This document shows positions 8,990 to 17,100 of a stretch of DNA of 64,000 bases, in pieces. Location: contig CAZGUX010000091.1 of the NCBI GenBank assembly GCA_964529305.1, forward strand, positions 97,689-161,688. Reading direction: 5' to 3'. Position numbers and translations under genes: made by a program. Under the pieces are notes generated by a model. The model was not told the DNA's origin, did not search any database, and saw only the letters and a list, made by a program, of their open reading frames with translations. Each line of letters begins with the position of its first letter. The first letter of the stretch is position 1. This DNA is from CAZGUX01 sp964529305. Lineage in GTDB: Bacteria > Acidobacteriota > Terriglobia > Bryobacterales > Bryobacteraceae.

Positions 8990-9381
8990 TGGCTCCGCTG
9001 CCCGAGTCCGGCAAAGTTGGAAGCCGGGGCGACTCTCCGTTCCTGTGTGAGGCCAAAGACAAGACCGTCGTCCTGTAATGCAAGCGCGCAAGCGTCAACT
9101 GTCAGAAACCCACAACCGTATAGTACCGTTCAAGACTCCCGAGGTAGCGACGCCTGGACGCGGGCCGGAAAGTTCATGAGAGATTCGCGCTGCGCCGCAG
9201 GGGATTCTCCATGGTTCTTCGTTATGGGGAGAGAAGAGCGTGAGAGCGGGACGGAAGTGTCGGCCGTCCATTGCGGTAGTCGCGTCGATCCGGTACTGCC
9301 AAGCCAGGACGCGGTGCGGGATGGTTTTGGTGCACTCTCGATAGAATGCCAGGCGACCCTCCCGGGTCGCGCGGAGGAACG
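8990..9381. other. Intergenic stretch upstream of the activator gene
   Basis: About 390 bases between the pseudo-receiver gene and the sigma-54 activator. No convincing coding frame, RNA gene or terminator was seen. An in-frame ATG at 9346 could be an alternative activator start. Confidence 0.5.
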
Positions 9382-10731
9382 GTGTCTGAACGAGTCGTTC
9401 ACCTGATCAATCGGCCCGGTGTTTGCCCGCGGGGTCATTGCGACGCGATTGCGGAGTTGCTGTCCACCGGTCCGTTACGCCTGAGTATCCGGACGACGGC
9501 GGGAGGGCCTCCTCCTCACCTGGTCGTCAGACAAATCGGTCCGGGTGAAACCATCGATCAGATTACTCTCGACTGGCGGGGCGTGCCTGCGCTCGGCATT
9601 TTCTGCGGCGTCGCAGACGGGATACCCGAGGCGGTACGCCTGACCCACTCGGGCCTGAGCGACTTTTGTCTGTGCCCGGCCCGCTATTGCGACGTGTGGC
9701 CGCGCGTTCTCAGGCTGCTCTCCGGCGGGGTCGCCGGGGATCCCGAACCCGTGTCGCTGCAACAAAACCTGCAACTCGAGAACCTGGTCGGGCAAAGCAA
9801 ACCGTTCCTCGAGACCCTGGCTCGGGTAGCGCCGATCGCTCGCGCGGATGCCACGGTGCTGCTCACCGGCGAGACCGGCACGGGGAAAGAGTGCCTGGCG
9901 CGCGCCATTCATTACCGGAGCGTCCGGGCCAACAAGCCGTTCATCGCCGTGAATTGCGGTGCGCTGCCCGCCAATCTGATCGAGAACGAACTCTTTGGGC
10001 ACGTTCGCGGCGCGTACACGGATGCGCGCGATACCGCAAAGGGGCTGATCTCCGCGGCCGAAAAAGGGACTCTCCTGCTCGATGAAGTGGATGCCCTTCC
10101 GCTGCCGGCGCAGGCCACCCTACTGCGCTTTCTGCAGGACAAGGAGTACCGCCCGGTCGGCTCGGCCCACGGCGTCACGGCCAACGTACGGGTGATCGCG
10201 GCCACGAATGCGGATCTCCGCCGCCGCGTGGCCGAACGCTCCTTCCGCGACGATCTGTTTCACCGGCTGAACATTCTGTCCCTGCACATTCCGCCGTTGC
10301 GCGAGAGGCCGGAAGATGTCGTCCTGCTGGCGGCGCACTTCCTGGCACGGGATTCCGCCAGGCTTGGCCGGCACGGGATGACCTTCGCCCCCGGGGCGCT
10401 CGACAGGCTGGCGGGCTATGAATGGCCCGGCAACATCCGGGAACTCGAAGCGGTGATCCAAAGGGCGGTTGTCATGTCACCCGGCCTGCTGATCAGAGAG
10501 CCCGACTTTCAGTTGGACTATCTCGCACCGAAGATTCGCACCGCAAGCATGAGGGAGGCGAAGCGAGAAGCGGTGAGCCGCTTTGAGCGAACGTATCTCA
10601 CTCAGATGCTGGCCGAACATCAGGGCAACATCAGTTGGGCCGCCCGCGCCGCGGGCAAGGAGCGGCGCGCGTTTCAACGTCTGATCCGCAAGCACGGTCT
10701 CACCCCGATCCACCATCCGAGCCCTCGCTGA
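9382..10731 (+). CDS. Sigma-54-dependent transcriptional activator (AAA+ enhancer-binding protein)
   Basis: 449 residues from GTG 9382, chosen because GGAGGA lies just upstream; ATG 9346 would add 12 residues. N-terminal domain (about 1-120) is receiver-sized but lacks a phospho-acceptor pattern. AAA+ core: Walker A GETGTGKE (163-170), Walker B TLLLDEVDA (about 230-238), sensor and arginine-finger segments (RDDLFHRLNI, WPGNIRELE). The sigma-54 contact loop reads GAYTDA instead of GAFTGA (210-215). A Fis-type helix-turn-helix (GNISWAARAAGKERRAF) closes the protein. It stands directly upstream of the contractile-tail operon, on the same strand, and is its best candidate activator. Confidence 0.92.
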   Translation: MSERVVHLINRPGVCPRGHCDAIAELLSTGPLRLSIRTTAGGPPPHLVVRQIGPGETIDQITLDWRGVPALGIFCGVADGIPEAVRLTHSGLSDFCLCPARYCDVWPRVLRLLSGGVAGDPEPVSLQQNLQLENLVGQSKPFLETLARVAPIARADATVLLTGETGTGKECLARAIHYRSVRANKPFIAVNCGALPANLIENELFGHVRGAYTDARDTAKGLISAAEKGTLLLDEVDALPLPAQATLLRFLQDKEYRPVGSAHGVTANVRVIAATNADLRRRVAERSFRDDLFHRLNILSLHIPPLRERPEDVVLLAAHFLARDSARLGRHGMTFAPGALDRLAGYEWPGNIRELEAVIQRAVVMSPGLLIREPDFQLDYLAPKIRTASMREAKREAVSRFERTYLTQMLAEHQGNISWAARAAGKERRAFQRLIRKHGLTPIHHPSPR

Positions 10732-10870
10732 GGGCGACTCCACCACACGAAACAGGTCCGAGCCGAGTCACGATTGCGTCTGGCGGAAACCAGCAAGCTC
10801 CCTCTTTCTCACTCCCGCCAGAACGAACTCCTGTCAACTCGCATGGGCCTGCGATACCGCGGCAGCGCGG

Positions 10871-10894
10871 CGAATCTGTCGCAGGGGAGATTCG
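10871..10894. promoter_or_regulatory. Candidate upstream activator site (inverted repeat)
   Basis: CGAATCT at 10871-10877 and AGATTCG at 10888-10894 form a perfect 7-bp inverted repeat with a ten-base gap. Its centre lies about 140 bases before the predicted start of transcription at the -24/-12 element, a usual distance for sites bound by sigma-54 activators. Binding is inferred. Confidence 0.4.
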
Positions 10895-10995
10895 TCTTGG
10901 ATTCAGGAGGATGGCCCCGAACCCCGGGCTCGGCGCCGCGGCCAATCGGCCGCATCCACCCGAACCGCCTCGCTGATGGCAAACGAGTTCCGGTT

Positions 10996-11011
10996 TGGCC
11001 GTGTGCCTGCA
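10996..11011 (+). promoter_or_regulatory. Candidate sigma-54 (-24/-12) promoter of the contractile-tail operon
   Basis: TGGCCGTGTGCCTGCA has the GG and GC pairs ten bases apart as in the consensus TGGCACG-N4-TTGCA, with 8 of 12 defined bases matching. The start point would be near 11022, leaving a leader of about 36 bases with an AGGA ribosome site before ATG 11058. The nearest gene upstream encodes a sigma-54 activator, which supports the call. Confidence 0.55.
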
Positions 11012-11057
11012 CCAACAGAGGCGAACGTTGAATGGGGACCAACTCAGGATCGACATC

Positions 11058-11288
11058 ATGTGCTATCTGATGGCACACCCCGACGCGAGCGATTCCGTGC
11101 GGGGCATCGCCCAGTGGTGGCTTCCGTACGAGGCGGATCAGGCAGCGGTCTCGGCCGCGCTCGATGCGCTTCGCTCGCGAGGATGGCTGAGCCTGACGCA
11201 CGGCCGGTTCTTCGGTCTGAATCCCACCGCCCGCGGCGAGATCCTCTGTTGGCTCGACGCACATCAATCCGATGAACTACGTGGATAG
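11058..11288 (+). CDS. Small winged-helix-like protein, first gene of the contractile-tail operon
   Basis: 76 residues from ATG 11058. Codons further upstream would lie in or before the predicted promoter. The pattern is a winged helix: MCYLMAHPDASDSVRGIAQW (helix 1), EADQAAVSAALDALRSRGWL (recognition-helix-like) and SLTHGRFFGLNPTARGEI (wing). Its TAG overlaps the next gene by 17 bases. It could be an operon regulator or, given its place, a particle component that reuses the fold. Not a known tail family. Confidence 0.6.
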   Translation: MCYLMAHPDASDSVRGIAQWWLPYEADQAAVSAALDALRSRGWLSLTHGRFFGLNPTARGEILCWLDAHQSDELRG

Positions 11289-12195
11289 AACGCTCCTGCG
11301 TCTGGCCGACCCCAACACCCGGGCCGCCGTGTTCGACACCGGTTCGCTCGAGCAACTCATCAACGCCGCTTATGACACCTCCGGCCTCAATCTCCAGGGA
11401 CCGTTCAACCCCTTGTTCGATCAGTTCCGCATCGGCCTGGCGTCGCCTCGGCTGGGCACCATCGAAGGAACGTGGAGCGTGGTCGGCGGGACCGAACGCA
11501 AGGAGGCTCGCTTCCAGGCCGCGGGTGTGGGCACCGGTTCCGTCATTCGAGTAGACGCCTTCTGGCGCGGCGCAATCGTGGCGCGAACCTCGGCCGCGCC
11601 GGCCCGCATCGAGACCGTCGAAATTCAGTGGCCCGGCCACTCGGGCATCGACGAGGAGATCGTCGCCGCCCTGGGCGCATTGCCCGGCAACCCCGTGGCG
11701 TTGGAGTTGGAACGCCGGACTCGTCTGGTTCAGCGCATCCGGGCCGCCTTCAACCAACCGGCCGCCTTCCCCGAGGCGTCGTTCGACGATTGGCTGCGGA
11801 GTGTGGGCGCCACCTCCGCCGGCGACCTGATAACCCGGTTCCAGGGAGCCTCGCAGCCGGGTGTCATGCAATTGCGACTCGTCCAGGGACCCACGCCGCC
11901 GTCCTCACCGAAGCCCTTGCCGGTGGCTGTGTCGCTCCTGATCCGGGACGCGGGCTTCTCACTGGCGGACCTGATCCTGGAGACGAGGCTGGTTCACGAA
12001 CAACTGGAGCCGATGGGGCTGGGACGCCCCTCCCCAACGGGTTCCGCTCTGAAGGCGCCCCTGCTGGTTACCTGGGTGGTTCCCGATACGGTCTTCAACG
12101 ATGGCGACTGGCCCGGAGCCAATGCGGCGGCACGCCGTGCCGGCGCGGGCGAATGGCTGGCGCGCGAGCGCATCGGCCTCGTTGTGACTTCATGA
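11272..12195 (+). CDS. Unknown protein of the contractile-tail operon
   Basis: 307 residues. The start overlaps the previous gene, which implies coupled translation. The N-terminal half is mixed alpha/beta (GTIEGTWSVVGGTERKEARF), the C-terminal part has a conserved-looking core (LPVAVSLLIRDAGFSLADL, then LLVTWVVPDTVFNDGDWPGA). Position just before the sheath is where phage and eCIS clusters carry neck, terminator or DUF4255-like proteins, but no sequence match to these was recognised. Confidence 0.6.
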   Translation: MNYVDRTLLRLADPNTRAAVFDTGSLEQLINAAYDTSGLNLQGPFNPLFDQFRIGLASPRLGTIEGTWSVVGGTERKEARFQAAGVGTGSVIRVDAFWRGAIVARTSAAPARIETVEIQWPGHSGIDEEIVAALGALPGNPVALELERRTRLVQRIRAAFNQPAAFPEASFDDWLRSVGATSAGDLITRFQGASQPGVMQLRLVQGPTPPSSPKPLPVAVSLLIRDAGFSLADLILETRLVHEQLEPMGLGRPSPTGSALKAPLLVTWVVPDTVFNDGDWPGANAAARRAGAGEWLARERIGLVVTS

Positions 12196-12217
12196 CTATT
12201 CCCGAAGGAGAGCACAG

Positions 12218-13399
12218 ATGGCAGCACTTCCGATCGCATTCCCGTTTGTCGAGGTCAAGATCGACACTTCCGGCCTCGCACCCATCGCTCAACGTTCACC
12301 CGGCGTCATCGCGGTCGCCGGCAAGACGCCCAACGGCGCGGACGGTGGCACGGCCGCCGTCAATACGCCGCTGGCGGTCGACACCGTCAAACAGGCGGCC
12401 GAACTGTTCGCCAGAATCAACGCGAACGGCGCCGTCCAGGAGACAACGCTGTTCAAGTCGCTGCGCACCGCGCTGCTTCAGGACCCGAAACCGTCGAAGA
12501 TCTACGGCGTCCGCGTGAACGGCAACGACTACGCCGGCGCTCTGGCTTCTCTCGAAGCGGCCGACGATGTCACGTTCGTCTCGCTGGCGTCGGAGACGGA
12601 TCCCGGCCAGGCGGCGCAAGGCAACAATCCGCCCACCAATCTCACGGCGCTCAAGGCGCACGTGGAGAGCATGTCGGCGCAGGGACAGAAGCGCATCGGA
12701 GTGGCCATGGTGGATCCGGCCACGCCCAAGGCGAACAACTATGTCCAGACGGTGACGGCCGCGGCGAATCCCCTCAAGAGCAGCGTCAGCCGAATGGTGA
12801 TGATCGCCGCGCGGGGGGCCGCGACCGACGCCGCCACGGCGGCCATGGCCGCCATCGCCGGCTACGCCCCGCACATCTCCATCGTGCTGAAGAAGGTCTT
12901 CGACGTGACCATGCCGGTGGAAAGCCAGTACAGTCCCACGGAAATCAAGGGCCTCTCGGAAGCAGGCATCATCCCCGTGATCGATCCGGTACTGATTCCC
13001 GGCGAAAGCCTGCACTTTGCCGAGGGCAGGCTATTCACCACGGACCAGAACCTGGCCTATGTCGACATTGCCCGGGTGCTCGATGACGTCGACTTCCGCC
13101 TCAAGGCCGGCCTGATCGGGCAGATCGGCGATGCCCGGATCACAAAGGCCGGAATGACCCAGGTGAAGACTCAGGTGGACGGAATCCTCGGCCCTCTCAA
13201 GCGCGGGAACGTGATCGCCGATTTCAGCGTAAACATTCCGGTTCTCGACATCCTGAGTTTGCCCGAAAGCGCATGGTCGGCCACGGAGAAGAGCATCGTG
13301 CAGACCGCCCGTGCCAACCGCACCGTCGACATGTTCGTGTCCATCACCTACGGTCCGGCGGTTCACCTGTTGAAGGTCACACTCGCGCCGAAGTTCTAA
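12218..13399 (+). CDS. Contractile tail sheath protein
   Basis: 393 residues with a strong ribosome site (GAAGGAGAG). The N-terminus has the sheath signature PGVIAVAGKTPNG after a short strand. The C-terminal domain is the most telling: GRLFTTDQNLAYVDIARVLD, then GLIGQIGD, and LKRGNVIADFSVNIPVLDI match the conserved sheath C-terminus that forms the inter-subunit mesh. Length is close to P2 FI and pyocin sheaths and shorter than T4 gp18, so surface insertion domains are few. Only one sheath gene is present, unlike Afp/PVC clusters with several paralogues. Confidence 0.9.
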   Translation: MAALPIAFPFVEVKIDTSGLAPIAQRSPGVIAVAGKTPNGADGGTAAVNTPLAVDTVKQAAELFARINANGAVQETTLFKSLRTALLQDPKPSKIYGVRVNGNDYAGALASLEAADDVTFVSLASETDPGQAAQGNNPPTNLTALKAHVESMSAQGQKRIGVAMVDPATPKANNYVQTVTAAANPLKSSVSRMVMIAARGAATDAATAAMAAIAGYAPHISIVLKKVFDVTMPVESQYSPTEIKGLSEAGIIPVIDPVLIPGESLHFAEGRLFTTDQNLAYVDIARVLDDVDFRLKAGLIGQIGDARITKAGMTQVKTQVDGILGPLKRGNVIADFSVNIPVLDILSLPESAWSATEKSIVQTARANRTVDMFVSITYGPAVHLLKVTLAPKF

Positions 13400-13417
13400 A
13401 CAGGAAGGAGAAAACAA

Positions 13418-13858
13418 ATGGCTGACTGGAATACCCGGCTCGCGGTTTCCTATAAAGACCCTGATACAAAGCAAGTGGTGAACGTGACGCCCATCGACTC
13501 GTTCACGCCTTCGTTCGCATTCGCAACCGAGCCGATCCACTCGATCGAGAAGACGCACATCGGGGCGATCGTCTCGCCGAAGTCGATCACGTTCTCCATG
13601 ACCGTGAAGGCCATCGGGGACGCGGCGGCACAGTTGACGCTGCTGGCGATGAACGGAAAACGGTTCGACATCACGCTCCAGGAAAGCGACGACGGCAACG
13701 ACTGGAGTTTCAAGAGCGTGGTGTTGTCCGAATGCGTGATCACCAGCGCAACGCCGACGGCGGCCACCGTTTCCGGCGCGCCGTCGGCGACGTTCTCCGG
13801 CTTCAGCCTAGGAGCTAAAGCCGATCCGAAGAGCGGCAAGGCCGCTGACTTGCCATAA
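13418..13858 (+). CDS. Tail tube protein
   Basis: 146 residues, directly after the sheath gene with its own AAGGAG site. Size and place match inner-tube proteins (Afp1, gp19, FII). The chain is mostly beta strands (ITFSMTVKAIGDAAAQLTLL, FDITLQESDDGNDWSFKSVV, ECVITSATPTAATVSGAP) as expected for the six-stranded tube barrel. Would stack as hexameric rings inside the sheath. The call rests on synteny and fold pattern more than on direct sequence identity. Confidence 0.7.
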   Translation: MADWNTRLAVSYKDPDTKQVVNVTPIDSFTPSFAFATEPIHSIEKTHIGAIVSPKSITFSMTVKAIGDAAAQLTLLAMNGKRFDITLQESDDGNDWSFKSVVLSECVITSATPTAATVSGAPSATFSGFSLGAKADPKSGKAADLP

Positions 13859-13867
13859 GGAGGAGCC

Positions 13868-14137
13868 GTGGCGGATGAGCCGATTGCCGGTGCTCCGACC
13901 GGCGGGATCGCCCGTGTCACACACACGGGCATCGCGCTCGTCCACGAAGGTGAACTGATTGTACCGGCGCAGGGCAGCGAGGCGCAGGCGGATCAGGTCG
14001 CCGAGGACGAGCGCACGATCGTGCAGTATTACTTCCCGGTCGAGATCGAAGTGCGGGACAGCAGCGGCGCGGCCGATCCCGATGCGGTGGCGGAACTGGT
14101 GCTGCGCCGTCTGACGAAGGGCCTGGAAAGCGTCTGA
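13868..14137 (+). CDS. Short protein resembling the C-terminus of tape-measure proteins
   Basis: 89 residues from GTG 13868 (AGGAGGA upstream). The segment HTGIALVHEGELIVPA and the tail ADPDAVAELVLRRLTKGLE resemble the conserved end of phage tape-measure proteins (a GE-V/I-P motif followed by a short helix containing D-AVA). Here it is a free-standing gene between tube and the 1412-residue protein, which follows after only three bases. It may be a split tape-measure end, an adaptor or a cargo chaperone. Similarity was judged by eye. Confidence 0.5.
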   Translation: MADEPIAGAPTGGIARVTHTGIALVHEGELIVPAQGSEAQADQVAEDERTIVQYYFPVEIEVRDSSGAADPDAVAELVLRRLTKGLESV

Positions 14138-14140
14138 TTT

Positions 14141-17100
14141 ATGCCGGTTTCAGTTCACATTCCGGCGCGTTTCCGCATTGACCAATCCGTTCTCGAGGAT
14201 CGCGTCGAAGAAGCCGCGGCGGCGTACGCCGCCACACTCGGGCGGGCGTTGAAGGCATCGCGGGAAGCGGTGCTGAAACCGCGCGGCGCCTACGTGCGGG
14301 TCGCTGCTTCAGCGATGGACGCGACGTGGTGGGGCGAGGGGCTCGCAAAGATCCCCACGCCGGTCCGCCAGGCCCTGGAGAAGGCCCTTGCGCGAGCCCT
14401 CGAGGATGAACTGACCCGCTCGGGAATTCCCGATTGGGGCCGCATCGAGAGCACGGGACGGCCTTCGGCGGCCGAATCTCTTGACCCGGCGAGGTGGGAC
14501 GCCGAGCAGGGGACATACCATGTCCCCTGTTACGACAAGAAAGGCGCGCCAAAGCCGGTTCCCGCGCATCCAAAGTCCGCTGACGATAACACCGAGACCA
14601 TCGTGGTGTTGGGGCAGTTCGCAAGCTACGACGAGGTGTATGCCGCAATCAAAGCCTTCTATCGCGACGCTACGCCGAAGGGAAACACTCTATACGGTGT
14701 CTACGGAACCTGGTCGGCCGACGGTAAACACTATCTCTTTTGGGTGCTCGGGCTTCTGGAGGAGGGTCCCAAGAAAGGGTCTCCGCTCTTTGCCGCCCTT
14801 CACCTGGTGAACGGCAAAGTCGAACGGGGCAAATTCATTTCGACTGGGCAGCCGATGGTGGTTGACCTCGGGGCGAAGTACGTCGTGGATTTTCTGCTGG
14901 AACGGAAGGAGGAGAACGGAGTTCCCTACGGTGCGACGCTACGCAAGGAATCCGAGTCGAAGACGAGACCTCTGTACCAGATTGAGCCGTTTAGCAAGGG
15001 GAAGAGCATCCACTTTGGCGTAGCCCGTAGCGAAGAGACCGTCTACGTGATCCCGGTAACCGCCTCGGCGGCGCCGGCGGCGCCTCCGCCGGCTCCAGTG
15101 GCCGTCTCTCCGCTGCCCCCGGTGTTTGCCTATTCGATCGACATCAATCCGATTCCCGACGAGGGCTTTCCCGCCTGGCTCTGGTGGTGGTTTGTGTGGT
15201 TCAACGTGCTCGGACCCGAGGTGCGGCGCAATCCCAACATGATCGCGGTCTTTACCGATTGGGAGAACTGGGGTTGGAAACAGGATGCACTGGACCTGAA
15301 CTGGCTGTTCATTTACGTGTATCACGGCAAAATCTACAAACACTTTTGCCGGCACCTCGCCCTCAAGATGCTGGAAGCGAGCCGGACCAACATGGCCGCG
15401 TTCAAGGTCGAGGTTGCGAAGCCCGAGTGGAAAGACCGCGTGGCGATCGAAATGGATGTGTTGAGAGAGCCTGCCCGGGAACTGTCGGAGATCCGGCACA
15501 TTGAGGACTTTGAAAAGCAACTGGCGAACCTATCCAAATCACCGGGGCGCGGGATCGCGCCGATTCACACGGACTGGGGGAAGGAACAGGCGGCCAAGCT
15601 GCGCGCTCGCATCGCCGCGGCGGAAAAGATTCGTTACAAGCTGGAAGATCTCGCCGGACTCGTCGAGTTGTTCCAGGCCATGGATCCGGTTCTGATGGTC
15701 CTCACGGTGAAGGGAGGCAAGCAGGTTGCCCTCGAGGATGCGATTGTCCAGGTGTCGGGACTGTCTGGCCAGCAAATTCTCGATGAGATCAAATCCAACA
15801 TCGACTGGATGATTGCCCAAACCTGGGAAGCAACCGGCAAGATCACCTCGGACTTCGGCATCGCCCACAAGCTCAAGATCGTACAGACGGTGGCCAACGA
15901 GCAATTGAAGCAGTGGCTTGACGCATCAAGTGCCTTCAAAAAAGTGGTCGACAACGTGACGTCGACAAGCTGGGCGGAGTGGCTGGCCCTGGGAATCGCA
16001 GCTCTGGTGTTGACCTTCCTGTTCCCGCCGGTAGGCCTCGCGTTGGGGGCAGGGCTGGGGGTGACCGCGGCGGTCACGTCGACCCGGGCGGCGATCGAGC
16101 TTTCGAAGCTGTCCAAAGCCCGGCTGGCGCAGTACGGGTTCGCCGGCCTCGCATCGGAGCAAGAGGTCGACGCGGCGGTATTTGCCGCGGTCCTCGACGT
16201 GTTCTTCGCCGTGCTCGATCTAGGCGCCCTTGGGAAGGGGATTGCTTCGGCGACAGCCAAGGGTTTGGAGCGGGCGGCCGCAAAAGAGGCGGTGGGAGTC
16301 CTCGGCCAGCGTCTGGAGAAATTTGTCGGCGTGTGGCGCCAGTTCGACAAGTGGCCCGAAGCGATGCGAAGCGAGCTCCGTAACACGCTCATCTCGAGGC
16401 TCGAGAAGCAGGGCTTCGATCAAGTCAAGAGCGCGGCGCACGCCGATCAGGTCTTTTCCGCGCTGCAGGGCGAAATGCTGGCCCGTTACGAGAGGCACTT
16501 GATCGAGTTTCAGAGCAAATTTGGAAGGGCGCTGGAGGCCGGTGAACTGTCGGCCCGCGATGTCGACGCGATGCGGAAGTGGATGCTCCAGGAATGGAAA
16601 CACCCCAAGAGATTCATGGCGGGCCTTCTCGACGAATTGCAGCCAGGCAAAAGGCTGTGGGATGACATCGTGGGACGGCACCTGGCCGGGTTGCCGTTGC
16701 CGGAGCGTCAGGCCGCTGAGTTCTTCGCTGGGATGAACGCGGCGGACATAACGGCGTTCGCCGAATCCCTGGGCGACCTGCGGCAGATTCTGAGGCCCAA
16801 CCGGCTGGCCGCGCTTGCGGCCGAGGCGGGCTTAACCACCAACTACCGCACGCTCGGAGCGCAGTTGAACGCCCTCCTGAGCCGCTTTGAACAACCGGCG
16901 GAGGCGTTGGCCAAACTCGAGAACCTGCTGGCAAGGCGAGCGGACTCGGCGGTGATCCTGGAGGGGCTCGGCCGGTCAACCAACCCCCGCCGGACCCTGG
17001 ATGCCTTGCTGACACCCAGGGTTCTGGACACGAACCTGGCCGGCCGGACGTTCGAATTGATGGAGGCATTAAACCGGCCGGCGGCCAGCAACGGGCGGGT

